Positions 17,600 to 26,924 of a stretch of 64,000 nt of DNA are shown in pieces (position 1 is the stretch's first letter; every line of letters begins with the position of its first letter). Source of the stretch: Chitinophaga varians (GTDB lineage Bacteria; Bacteroidota; Bacteroidia; Chitinophagales; Chitinophagaceae); NCBI RefSeq assembly GCF_012641275.1, contig NZ_JABAIA010000002.1, forward strand, positions 496,001-560,000, read 5' to 3'. The translations under genes and the position numbers were made by a program. The notes beneath the pieces are model-generated. The model saw only the letters and a list, made by a program, of their open reading frames with translations, ran no database searches and was not told the origin of the DNA.

Positions 17600-20500
17600 A
17601 TGAGAAATTATACGCTTTCGTTTATTCACAAAACCATCCTCGTGGCAGGTATGCTACTGATGCTGGGCAGCCGTCTGCTGGCGCAGACCGATATCAGCAT
17701 CGGTACCGGTACCACGGGGAACAGTGATATCGGATATCCCTGTCCGTTACAGGACTACTATGAGGGCAACAGGGCGCAGTACCTGTTTACGGCAGCAGAG
17801 CTTACCGCTGCCGGTATGGCCCCGGGATATATTACCGGCCTTAAGTTCGTTGTTAAAAACCTGAACAATGCCGATCTGATCGAACAATACGGCATCAGCA
17901 TTGGCACTACTACCGTGAGCACCCTGAGCGAAACCAGCTGGGTGCCCGGTACCACTGTGGTGCGCGCGCCGGCAGACTATACCATCCTCAATGGCGTCAA
18001 CAGCTTCCCTTTCGCCAGTAATTTTTTCTGGAACGGAACAGACAATATTGTAGTGGAAGTATGTAGCGGCTCACCCGCCTCCAATACAGGCACCTTCTAT
18101 TCCCACAACCCGGAAGTGGCTTTCACCACCGGGTTGGCGTTCAACGGCTCGCATACTTATCGCGCCGATAACGAAGATAACCTCTGCGGTACCATTGAAA
18201 CCGACAATACCGGTACCATGACCACCCGTCCGAACATCACGTTCTCCTGGATTCCCGCCACTGCCTGTACCGGTGCGCCTACCGCCGGCAATGCGGTGTC
18301 CAGCACGAGCAGCGTATGTCTCAACGGTACTTTCGACCTGCGCCTCAATGGCGCCACCGTAGCTTCCGGGCTCACCTATCAGTGGCAGCAGTCTGCTGAT
18401 AATGTTACCTGGACCAACATCACCGGCGCTGATAAAAGCATGCTGACGACCACACAAAAAGCTACCAGCTGGTACCGCTGTATCGTCACCTGTACTGCCA
18501 GCACACAGAGCGCTACCTCTACGGCTGTAAGCGTTTCATCGCCTACACTGGTGTCCGGCAACTTTACCATCAATAAGGCGTTGCCCACATCCGGCAACAA
18601 CTTCGCCTCTTTCAACGATGCCTATAACTACCTGAAATGTGGTATCAACGGCCCTGTGGTGTTCAACGTGGTGGCCGGCAGCGGCCCCTATACGGAACAA
18701 CTGTTGCTGAAACCCGTGCCCGGCGCATCAGCTACCAATACCATCACCTTTAACGGTAACGGCGATACGCTGAAATTTAACGCCACCTCTGCCAACAGAG
18801 GCGTTATCCAGCTGGACGATGCCGATTATTTCACTTTTAATAACCTCGTGATCAAAGCGATGGGCAGCGGTAGCTCCGGTTACGGCTACGGCGTGTTCCT
18901 GACCAACGACGCAGACTTTAATACTATCAGCAACTCCACCATACTGGTGGATTCCACTTCTACCAGCAGCAGCAGTTACGCTGGTATCGTGATCAGCAGC
19001 TCTTATACATCGCCCACCACCTCCGGTGACGCGAAATGTGATAACAACACTTTCACCTCCAACAAAATTGTCGGCGGTTATTATGGCGTTGTGCTCACCG
19101 GTAGCAGTACCATGGCGAACATGAGCAACAAAATCACCAACAATACCATTACTGAATTCTATAATTCCGGGGTAAATGCCAGCGGATCATTTAACACGTT
19201 AGTGGAGAATAATATCATCAGCAGGCCGGCGCGGTCCAACGTGTCGACCTTCTATGGTATCTATTTCTCCAATCTGAATACCAAAGCCAATATCACCCGT
19301 AACCGCATCAGCAACCCTTTTGGCGGCGCACCTGCCAGCGTGAGCGGCAGTTACGGGATTTATTTCTCCAGCACGGACGCGCTGTCGCAACTGGAGAACG
19401 TAGTGTCCAACAACCTGGTGTATAACTTCACCGGTAAAGGCGATGCCTACGGTATCTATAACTCCAGCTCCGACAACGTATGGTATTTCCATAACACCAT
19501 TGCGCTGGACGGAGCTTCCACCAGCGCGACTACCTATACGGCCCGTGGTTTCTATCAGACTTCCCAGGCCGATGGTATTGAGTTTGTCAATAACCTCATC
19601 GCAGTGACCCGCGGCGGCGGTGGCAGCAAATATGCGGTATACTTCAATACCACCACCGGTACCATCCACGCCAATAATAACCTGTACTATATGGCCGCAC
19701 AAGGCGGTACCAGCTTTACAGGCTACTATACGGCCAACCGCAGCACGTTGCTCGACTGGCAAACGGCTTCCAAACAGGATACTGTCTCCTTGTCATCCAA
19801 CCCGCTGTTTGCAGGTGTTGCCGCCGGCAACTATCAGCCTACCAGCGCTTCTATAGATAACAAAGGGCTGCCTGCAGGTATCACCGTCGATATTAACAGC
19901 AATACCCGCAGCACCACTACGCCTGACATCGGCGCCTACGAGTTTACGCCTGGTCCGTGTACTACGCCGCCGACACCCGGCGACGCCACTGTGAGCACTA
20001 CACCGGTGTGCGTTAATCGTAAAGTGTCGCTCAGTCTAATTAATAACAGCATCGGTCTGGGACAAACTTACCAATGGCAAACAGCTGCCGTAGCGGGAGG
20101 TCCTTATACCAACATCGGCAACCCGATGACCAATCCGGATACTACTATAACAGCAACGGCTACCCTGTATTATCGTGTGGCGGTGACCTGTACGGGCAAT
20201 ACAGCCTACAGCACTCCGGTGCTGCTGACAGTAAACCCGGCCTTCCCGGGCGGTACGTACACCATCAATAAAGGCGCACCGTCCAGCGCGACTAACTTTG
20301 TCAGCTTCAACGCTGCCAAAGCTGCCCTGGAATGCGGTATCGCCGGTCCGGTGATATTCAATGTGGTATCCGCTTCAGGCCCTTATGCCGAACAGCTGAT
20401 ACTGGATTCCATCGCCGGTATGTCCGCCACCAACACCATTACCTTTAACGGTAACGGCAATACGATCAAGTTTGCGCCGAACGATGATAACGAAAGAGCC

Positions 20501-23500
20501 GTGATCAAACTGCGTGGCGCTGACTACGTGACCTTCGACAGCCTCGTGATAGATGCACGCGGCGGTACCAACGGTTATGGCGTACACCTGCTGGCCAATG
20601 CGGACAACAACAAGATCACGCATAACCGCATCCTTACCGATAACACCTCCAGCAGCTCCGGTATGGCCGGTGTTGTGATCAATGGTGGTGACGCCAGCAC
20701 CAGCAGCGGTTCCAATAACCTCTGCGATAACAACCTGGTACGCGGTAATAATATCAACGGAGGATATTACGGTGTGATCGTTTATGGTACAACACCAGGT
20801 TCGCCTTCCGGTAACCGTATCGACAGCAACGCCATCAGTGAATTCTATTCCTACGGCGTATACCTGACTAACGCAGAGAATACCGTAGTAGACCACAACG
20901 ACATCTTCCGGACGTCACGCAGCAGCGTGTCTTACTCCAACTATGGCATCAGTGTGAACAGCAAAGGCGATGGCACCGTTATCAGCGGCAACCGTATCCA
21001 TGGCCTCTTCAATGCTGCCACAACCACCACGAACTCCTTCTATGGTATTGAGTTCAGCAGCGCCGATGCTATCGTTACCAACCCGGCGAAAGTGATCAAC
21101 AACGTGATATACGATATCCGTGGAAGTGGTACGCAGCGTGGTTTCTATAACTACAGCAGTGACTTTGTGCTGTACTACCACAATACCGTTGCGCTGAACG
21201 ACGCCGTTAACACCGGCAGCGCGGAAACCACCGGTATGTATCAGACCAGCGCCGTGGCGGGAGTGGAATTCCTCAATAACATCCTTGATATCAGTCGTGC
21301 CGGCAGCGGTAACAGAACAGCTATCTATATCTCTTCTACTGCGGAATTTAAATCCGATTACAACGATATCTTCGTAAAAAGCAGCCGTAACACCGCTTAC
21401 ACCGGTAACAACGGCAACAACTACATCACCCTCGCCGACTGGCGTGCCGGTGCTAAGCTGGACAGCAACTCCCTCGCTATTCAGCCGGTATTTGCCGATC
21501 CTTCCGTAGGTAATTTCGCACCGGTGATTTCCCCGCTGGACAACAGCGGCCGCCCGGTAGGCGTCGCCATCGACATCCTGGGCACCGTCCGCAGTACTAC
21601 CACACCGGACATAGGTGCGTATGAAATCAGCATCCCTGAATGTACTTCACCACCGTTAGCAGGTAATGCAACGGTAGACCCTACCACGCCGATTTGTATG
21701 GGTACGGCCATTAAGCTGGACCTCGTGGGCAACAGCAAAGGAGGGCATCAGACTTACCAGTGGCAAGTGTCCGCTACCGCTACCGGTCCGTGGAAATATG
21801 TGAGCGACACCCAGTACGTGAGTGTTTTCAATACCATCGCCGGTGCTGAGAAATACTTCCGTTGCGCGGTGGTGTGCAGCAACCGTGATACCGCGTACTC
21901 CACACCGGTAATGGTGAACCTCAATGATCCGTTGCTGGCCGGCACTTACACCATCAACCCGGCACAACCTACCAGCACCACCAACTTCCAGTCTTTTGCA
22001 GCTGCTGTCTCCAAACTGGAATGCGGTATCGCAGGACCGGTGTTGTTCCTCGCCGCCAACGGCACGTATACCGAGCAACTGACCATGCGCAATATACCGG
22101 GTGCTTCTGCTGTCAACAGGGTGACCTTCAGCAGTGCTTCCGGGAATGCGGCAGATGTGACCATCAGCTACGCCGGTACGTCCGCGCTGAACTATGTGCT
22201 GAAGCTTGACAGTGTGAGTTATGTGACCTGGCAGAAAATCACCTTTAAACCAACAGGCACTACTTACACAAGGGCCGTTGAATTTGCGAAGAAAGCATCT
22301 TATGACAGCCTGCAGCTGTGTGCCATCACCCTGCCTGTATCTACGTCCACAGGTACCAACAGCGCCGGTGTGTACGCCAGCAACTGTACCGGCCTGGGCA
22401 ACGTGATCACCGGCAATACCTTCACCGAAGGCGCTAACGGCGTGTATTGGGTAAACAGCTATGGCGAATTAATGTCTCCGGGCGTTACCATCGACAGCAA
22501 TACCATCAACCGTTCGTATAACTATGCTGTTTATGCATCGTATGTCAACAGGCTGACCGTGCGTAAAAACACCATCAACCTGAATGGAGCCCTGGCTTCA
22601 ACAACATATGGCGTTTATGCGGGCGATTGTGATACCGCTATCACCGTTGCCAGAAATAAAATCAATATCAACAATACCGCTTCCAAAGGATATGCGATCT
22701 ACCTCAGCTATTGCGATCCGGGAGCAGCAGCGCCCGGCCTGGTGACCGGCAATGAAATATTTGCCCGCACGGCTAACACTGGTGAACTGAGAGGTATCAC
22801 CATGACATCTTCCAATACTACTACTGTTAGCAACAACGTGGTCAGCATTCATACTACTGCTACCAATTCGTACGGCCTTTACAGTGAGTATGGCAAGAAC
22901 CTGAATTATCTTAACAACAGTATCCTGAACACTTCCACCAGCAGTAACAATAACTATGCGGCTTACTTCTCGCATACGTCTTCTTCTGCTTCTCCGGTGA
23001 AAGTGAGAAACAACATCTTCTCTTCCGATGCAGGCCGTACCATGTATGTCGCTAATCCGAACTATCTGAACAGCGATTACAATACATTGTACACTACCGG
23101 TACTGTATTGGTAAGACAGAATACGCCGGCAGCGTCTTACGCTACACTGGCTGACTACCGCACCGGTAGCGGCCTCGATGCCAACGCGATCGTGTACAAA
23201 CCGGCGTTTACAGGGGTTAACGACCTGCATCCGGTGCTCACAGATCCGGAAGTGTGGGCCATCCATGGCCGTGGCGTGCAGGTGCCTGGCAACGATAAGG
23301 ACATCGACGGTAACCCAAGACCGGTGACATTGCAGGAAGGCGTGCCAGACATGGGCGCCTATGAATTCCTGCCTACTTCCGTGCCTCCGGCATTACCGGC
23401 CTTCCCGGCCGCACCGGCAGCAGGTGTTACCCAGACCTTCATGTTCGGTACCGATACCGTGACGAAGATCACCTGGAACAATGCCACCCTGCCGTCCAAT

Positions 23501-26500
23501 ATGACCGTACGCCGCTATTCCGGCGTGAAACCGCCGAATATCGCCCCGGGCACGGACTTCATGTATTTCTACACAGACGTGGACGTTACCCCGTCCAGCG
23601 GCGTGTACAACTTCAATATCCAGCAGTTCTATCTCGATCCCTGGCAGGGTTATATCAAACGCCAGAAAGACATCCGCCTGGCGATGACCGACAGCACGGA
23701 CAAGTGGAAGACAGACACGCTCAGTAAGGTGGATGATATCGCCAATGTGATCGTTGACAGCACGCTGCATTATTTTGACAAATTCACCGGACTGAATGGC
23801 GGTATTAACGCACCGCAGCAGCTGCAGCCCGCAGACAGCTCCAACAGGGGCACCCGCTTCTGGGTAGGTTATGGCCATCACCAGTTCTTCACCGGCGACA
23901 ACAGCCAGCAGATGGTGCTGTACCTGAACGCGAAAGACTCTTCCAACGTGACAGTCCGCGTAAACGGTACTTCATGGGTACGTACCTATCACATACCGGC
24001 CAATAAAACCATCACGACGGAAACACTGCCCAAAGGCGGTATGAACGACTCCCGTCTGCTGGAAGAAGGCTGGTCCGACAGAGGCATCAGCATCGAAAGT
24101 GATGTGCCTATTGTGGCCTATGCGCATATTTATGGCAGCGCCTCTTCCGGCGCCACCATGCTGCTGCCGGTAGGTACTTATGGCTACGATTACTATGCGC
24201 TGACTTCCAGGCAGAATTACGGTACAGATACCTATTCCTGGTTCTATGTGGTGGCGGATTATGACAACACCACCGTGGAAATAACGCCCAGCGTGCCTAC
24301 GCTGGCAGGCCGTCCGGCCAACCAGACGTTTACCGTCACGCTGAACAAAGGTGAAGTGTACCAGGTACTGGGCGCACTGCAAGCCGGTTCTGAAGGGTTC
24401 GACGTATCCGGCAGCCACGTGCGTTCCATTGTGAACAGCGACGGTAAGTGTTTCCCGCTGGCCTTCTTCTCCGGCAGCAGCCGTACCGGTATCGGATGTG
24501 GCGGCAGTTCGGGTAGCTCTGGTGATAACCTCATCCAGCAAAACTTCCCGTCACAGGCATGGGGTAAAAAATACCTGACGGCGCCTACTTCTATCGATAA
24601 TGACGCTGCCAGCTTTATGACCAACATCTACCGCGTACTGGTGAAAGACCAGGCCACTATCGTGAAACGTAATGGCGTGGCACTGACCGGTCTGATCAAC
24701 AACCGCTTCTATCAGTATGAAAGCAATACCGCCGATTACATCGAAGCCAATCAACCGGTAATGGTGGCACAATACATGTCGTCCAGCGGCTCCTGTGATA
24801 ACACATGGGGTGATGGTGATCCGGAAATGATCTACCTCAGCCCGCTCGAACAGGGTATCAAACAAGTCGGTTTGTACCGCAATACCGTTGAATCTATCAA
24901 CACCAACTATCTTACCCTCATCATACCAACAGGCGGATTGAGTTCTTTACAGATCGATGGCAGCAACCTGTTTGACCACACTTACGCGCATCCTAACCAT
25001 CCCGGCTATACGGTAGTGGTGAAAAGGTGGGATGCCGCCGCAGCACAATGTAATGTTGTCGCTGACTCGGCCTTCACCGCTATCACTTACGGCTTGGGAA
25101 GTGTGGAAAGCTATGGTTACAACGCCGGAACATTGGTGAAGAACCTCAATATCCTGCCGGCCTTCAGCAACGTGCTGAACCCGTCCAGTGGCAATAACAC
25201 GTACACCTGTGCGAAAACGCCGTTCCGCTTCTCCATGCTGATACCGGTGAAACCCACCACACTCACCTGGAAGCTGAGCGCTGTAAAGAACCTGACACCT
25301 GCGGTGGACGTGGTGCAGACCAATCCGGTACCTAAAGATTCACTGGTGGCTAATGACCGTACTTACTACCGTTTTGTGCTGCCGGACGAATATGTGTTCT
25401 CTGCACCGGGTACTTACAACGTGCCTATCCTGATTTCCCATCCGGACATCGAAAGCTGTAACAACAGCTTTGAGGCCATCCTCTCCATGAAAGTAATACC
25501 AGCGCCGGTGGTGGACTTCACCAGTGCATACTCCGGTTGTGTGGGCGATGTGGCCCAGTTCACCGGCAGCGCCACTACCAGCAACAATGTGGGCATCAAC
25601 AGCTGGAACTGGAATTTCGGTGATACCACTTACGGTTACCGGAAGGATACGACCAAACAATTCAGATATCCCGGCATCCATAAAGTGAAACTCAGCATCG
25701 TAGCGGCAGAAGGATGTATCGGTGATACCACGAAAGAAGTGGAAGTATATGCGCCGGGCATTGCTGCTATCGTGAAAGACTCCATGACCGTGTGCTCCGG
25801 CAGTGATGTGTCACTGGCCGTAAAAGATCCGGAAGCAGGCGTGCTGTACAACTGGTACGATGCGCCGACAGGAGGTAACCTGCTCTTTACCGGTAACGTA
25901 TACACGATCAATGCAGTGAGCGTCAGCGGTACCTACTACCTCGAAGCTATCAATCATGGCTGTCCGGGCGCAAGCCGTGCCAAAGCAGTGGTACATGTGC
26001 TGCCGCTGTTGACCACACCGGTGGTGAGAGTGGACACCGTAGGCGTAAACATGATACGCTTCAAATGGGACAAGGTGCCCAATGCCACCAGCTACGAAGT
26101 ATCTACCGATGGCGGTCTTACCTGGACACAACCATCGTCCGGAAGAGAAGGACTGGAGCATACGATCACCGGTCTGCAGCCATCACAGAGCGTGAAACTC
26201 CTCGTGAAAGTGAGAGGTTGTGAGGACAAAATATCTGATCCGGCCGAAGGCAAAACCCTGCCGGATGGTATCTACATCCCCAACACCTTTACACCGAACA
26301 ACGACGGTAAGAATGACGTGCTGAAAGTGTATGGTTATATCATCAACAAAATACACATCGCCATATTCGATCAGTGGGGTGAAAAAGTGTTTGAGTCCAA
26401 TAGCCAGGATATAGGATGGGACGGTACTTACAAAGGCAAGACAATGCCTTCCGGCGTGTACATCTATGTATGTCACCTGGTATTGAAAGACGGTTCCAGT

Positions 26501-26536
26501 GTAGAGAAAAAAGGTGTGATCAACCTGATCCGATAA
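17600..26536 (+). CDS. Giant T9SS type B-sorted surface protein with Ig/beta-helix modules
   Basis: The product has about 2978 residues from the ATG at 17600; an ATG at 17588 is equally possible. The longer frame back to 17480 overlaps the previous gene and lacks a signal peptide at its start. Order: signal peptide ending LLAQ; an N-terminal beta domain; three modules of about 560 residues, each an Ig-like segment (CTG/CTT/CTSPP to YQWQ) followed by a right-handed beta-helix and ending in DIGAYEF or similar; an IgGFc-binding-type domain (about 23850-25150, WVGYGHHQFF, YAHIYGSASSGATMLLP); a PKD domain (SWNWNFGDTT); Ig-like and Fn3 domains; and a type B gliding-associated sorting tail (IPNTFTPNNDGKNDV to the C-terminus). 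It is probably a secreted adhesin. Beta-helix modules may also bind or cleave polysaccharide, but no catalytic site was identified. Confidence 0.9.
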   Translation: MRNYTLSFIHKTILVAGMLLMLGSRLLAQTDISIGTGTTGNSDIGYPCPLQDYYEGNRAQYLFTAAELTAAGMAPGYITGLKFVVKNLNNADLIEQYGISIGTTTVSTLSETSWVPGTTVVRAPADYTILNGVNSFPFASNFFWNGTDNIVVEVCSGSPASNTGTFYSHNPEVAFTTGLAFNGSHTYRADNEDNLCGTIETDNTGTMTTRPNITFSWIPATACTGAPTAGNAVSSTSSVCLNGTFDLRLNGATVASGLTYQWQQSADNVTWTNITGADKSMLTTTQKATSWYRCIVTCTASTQSATSTAVSVSSPTLVSGNFTINKALPTSGNNFASFNDAYNYLKCGINGPVVFNVVAGSGPYTEQLLLKPVPGASATNTITFNGNGDTLKFNATSANRGVIQLDDADYFTFNNLVIKAMGSGSSGYGYGVFLTNDADFNTISNSTILVDSTSTSSSSYAGIVISSSYTSPTTSGDAKCDNNTFTSNKIVGGYYGVVLTGSSTMANMSNKITNNTITEFYNSGVNASGSFNTLVENNIISRPARSNVSTFYGIYFSNLNTKANITRNRISNPFGGAPASVSGSYGIYFSSTDALSQLENVVSNNLVYNFTGKGDAYGIYNSSSDNVWYFHNTIALDGASTSATTYTARGFYQTSQADGIEFVNNLIAVTRGGGGSKYAVYFNTTTGTIHANNNLYYMAAQGGTSFTGYYTANRSTLLDWQTASKQDTVSLSSNPLFAGVAAGNYQPTSASIDNKGLPAGITVDINSNTRSTTTPDIGAYEFTPGPCTTPPTPGDATVSTTPVCVNRKVSLSLINNSIGLGQTYQWQTAAVAGGPYTNIGNPMTNPDTTITATATLYYRVAVTCTGNTAYSTPVLLTVNPAFPGGTYTINKGAPSSATNFVSFNAAKAALECGIAGPVIFNVVSASGPYAEQLILDSIAGMSATNTITFNGNGNTIKFAPNDDNERAVIKLRGADYVTFDSLVIDARGGTNGYGVHLLANADNNKITHNRILTDNTSSSSGMAGVVINGGDASTSSGSNNLCDNNLVRGNNINGGYYGVIVYGTTPGSPSGNRIDSNAISEFYSYGVYLTNAENTVVDHNDIFRTSRSSVSYSNYGISVNSKGDGTVISGNRIHGLFNAATTTTNSFYGIEFSSADAIVTNPAKVINNVIYDIRGSGTQRGFYNYSSDFVLYYHNTVALNDAVNTGSAETTGMYQTSAVAGVEFLNNILDISRAGSGNRTAIYISSTAEFKSDYNDIFVKSSRNTAYTGNNGNNYITLADWRAGAKLDSNSLAIQPVFADPSVGNFAPVISPLDNSGRPVGVAIDILGTVRSTTTPDIGAYEISIPECTSPPLAGNATVDPTTPICMGTAIKLDLVGNSKGGHQTYQWQVSATATGPWKYVSDTQYVSVFNTIAGAEKYFRCAVVCSNRDTAYSTPVMVNLNDPLLAGTYTINPAQPTSTTNFQSFAAAVSKLECGIAGPVLFLAANGTYTEQLTMRNIPGASAVNRVTFSSASGNAADVTISYAGTSALNYVLKLDSVSYVTWQKITFKPTGTTYTRAVEFAKKASYDSLQLCAITLPVSTSTGTNSAGVYASNCTGLGNVITGNTFTEGANGVYWVNSYGELMSPGVTIDSNTINRSYNYAVYASYVNRLTVRKNTINLNGALASTTYGVYAGDCDTAITVARNKININNTASKGYAIYLSYCDPGAAAPGLVTGNEIFARTANTGELRGITMTSSNTTTVSNNVVSIHTTATNSYGLYSEYGKNLNYLNNSILNTSTSSNNNYAAYFSHTSSSASPVKVRNNIFSSDAGRTMYVANPNYLNSDYNTLYTTGTVLVRQNTPAASYATLADYRTGSGLDANAIVYKPAFTGVNDLHPVLTDPEVWAIHGRGVQVPGNDKDIDGNPRPVTLQEGVPDMGAYEFLPTSVPPALPAFPAAPAAGVTQTFMFGTDTVTKITWNNATLPSNMTVRRYSGVKPPNIAPGTDFMYFYTDVDVTPSSGVYNFNIQQFYLDPWQGYIKRQKDIRLAMTDSTDKWKTDTLSKVDDIANVIVDSTLHYFDKFTGLNGGINAPQQLQPADSSNRGTRFWVGYGHHQFFTGDNSQQMVLYLNAKDSSNVTVRVNGTSWVRTYHIPANKTITTETLPKGGMNDSRLLEEGWSDRGISIESDVPIVAYAHIYGSASSGATMLLPVGTYGYDYYALTSRQNYGTDTYSWFYVVADYDNTTVEITPSVPTLAGRPANQTFTVTLNKGEVYQVLGALQAGSEGFDVSGSHVRSIVNSDGKCFPLAFFSGSSRTGIGCGGSSGSSGDNLIQQNFPSQAWGKKYLTAPTSIDNDAASFMTNIYRVLVKDQATIVKRNGVALTGLINNRFYQYESNTADYIEANQPVMVAQYMSSSGSCDNTWGDGDPEMIYLSPLEQGIKQVGLYRNTVESINTNYLTLIIPTGGLSSLQIDGSNLFDHTYAHPNHPGYTVVVKRWDAAAAQCNVVADSAFTAITYGLGSVESYGYNAGTLVKNLNILPAFSNVLNPSSGNNTYTCAKTPFRFSMLIPVKPTTLTWKLSAVKNLTPAVDVVQTNPVPKDSLVANDRTYYRFVLPDEYVFSAPGTYNVPILISHPDIESCNNSFEAILSMKVIPAPVVDFTSAYSGCVGDVAQFTGSATTSNNVGINSWNWNFGDTTYGYRKDTTKQFRYPGIHKVKLSIVAAEGCIGDTTKEVEVYAPGIAAIVKDSMTVCSGSDVSLAVKDPEAGVLYNWYDAPTGGNLLFTGNVYTINAVSVSGTYYLEAINHGCPGASRAKAVVHVLPLLTTPVVRVDTVGVNMIRFKWDKVPNATSYEVSTDGGLTWTQPSSGREGLEHTITGLQPSQSVKLLVKVRGCEDKISDPAEGKTLPDGIYIPNTFTPNNDGKNDVLKVYGYIINKIHIAIFDQWGEKVFESNSQDIGWDGTYKGKTMPSGVYIYVCHLVLKDGSSVEKKGVINLIR
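18266..23380 (+). repeat. Three tandem Ig/beta-helix coding modules
   Basis: Inside the giant gene the module-initial Cys codons lie at 18266, 19958 and 21641, spacings of 564 and 561 codons. Each module carries YTINK/FTINK followed by ASFN-type segments, CGI(N/A)GPV(V/I)FN, and a Thr/Asn-rich ladder. Modules 1 and 2 still share stretches at base level (for example CACCTTTAACGGTAACGGC-like sequence), while module 3 has diverged, suggesting stepwise duplication. Confidence 0.8.
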
Positions 26537-26555
26537 CCAAAAAAATGAAAGAAAG

Positions 26556-26897
26556 ATGAAGTACTTGCTTGCTTTCATAATTACAGCTGCGTTGCTGCAT
26601 GGGGGAATAACCCATGCAGCAGCCCACAGCTGTCGGCAGGGGATAGACAGTCTGCTTAACAGCGCCCGGTCTATCACTGCTTATCCCAATCCGGCCTCTG
26701 TGTCCGTACATGTGAAGTCAGTGAAAGAACTGCGCGAGCTGGTCATTTACGGACTGGACGGCAGACAGGTAAGGAGAATAGCCACACCGGGGAAAGACCA
26801 TATGGTACAGGTTTCCGGACTGGCCCAGGGTTCTTACATGTTACGGGCCTTATTTGAAGATGGGACAAGAACGTCAAAGATGATCATCAAACAATAA
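26556..26897 (+). CDS. Mini protein: signal peptide plus T9SS type A sorting domain
   Basis: The product has 113 residues. A signal peptide (1-23, LLAFIITAALLHGGITHAAA) is followed by a short linker of some 17 residues, then from about residue 41 a complete type A (Por-secretion tail) domain: AYPNPASVSVHV, ELVIYGLDGRQVRRI, VQVSGLAQGSYMLRALF, TSKMIIKQ. Normally this tail is the last 70-80 residues of a large T9SS cargo. Here it has essentially no passenger. It sits 19 bases after the giant type B protein gene and 27 before another type B protein gene. It may be a relic of a larger cargo or a deliberate small T9SS product; I cannot tell which. Confidence 0.82.
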   Translation: MKYLLAFIITAALLHGGITHAAAHSCRQGIDSLLNSARSITAYPNPASVSVHVKSVKELRELVIYGLDGRQVRRIATPGKDHMVQVSGLAQGSYMLRALFEDGTRTSKMIIKQ

Positions 26898-26924
26898 TCA
26901 TTTCAAGATGAAAAATTGTACAAG

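Noticed and set aside
18266..23380. Thr/Asn/Ser-rich repeats of the giant gene considered as a CRISPR-like or tandem DNA array
   Set aside because: The repeats are protein modules of about 560 codons with diverged DNA. There are no short regular repeats with spacers.
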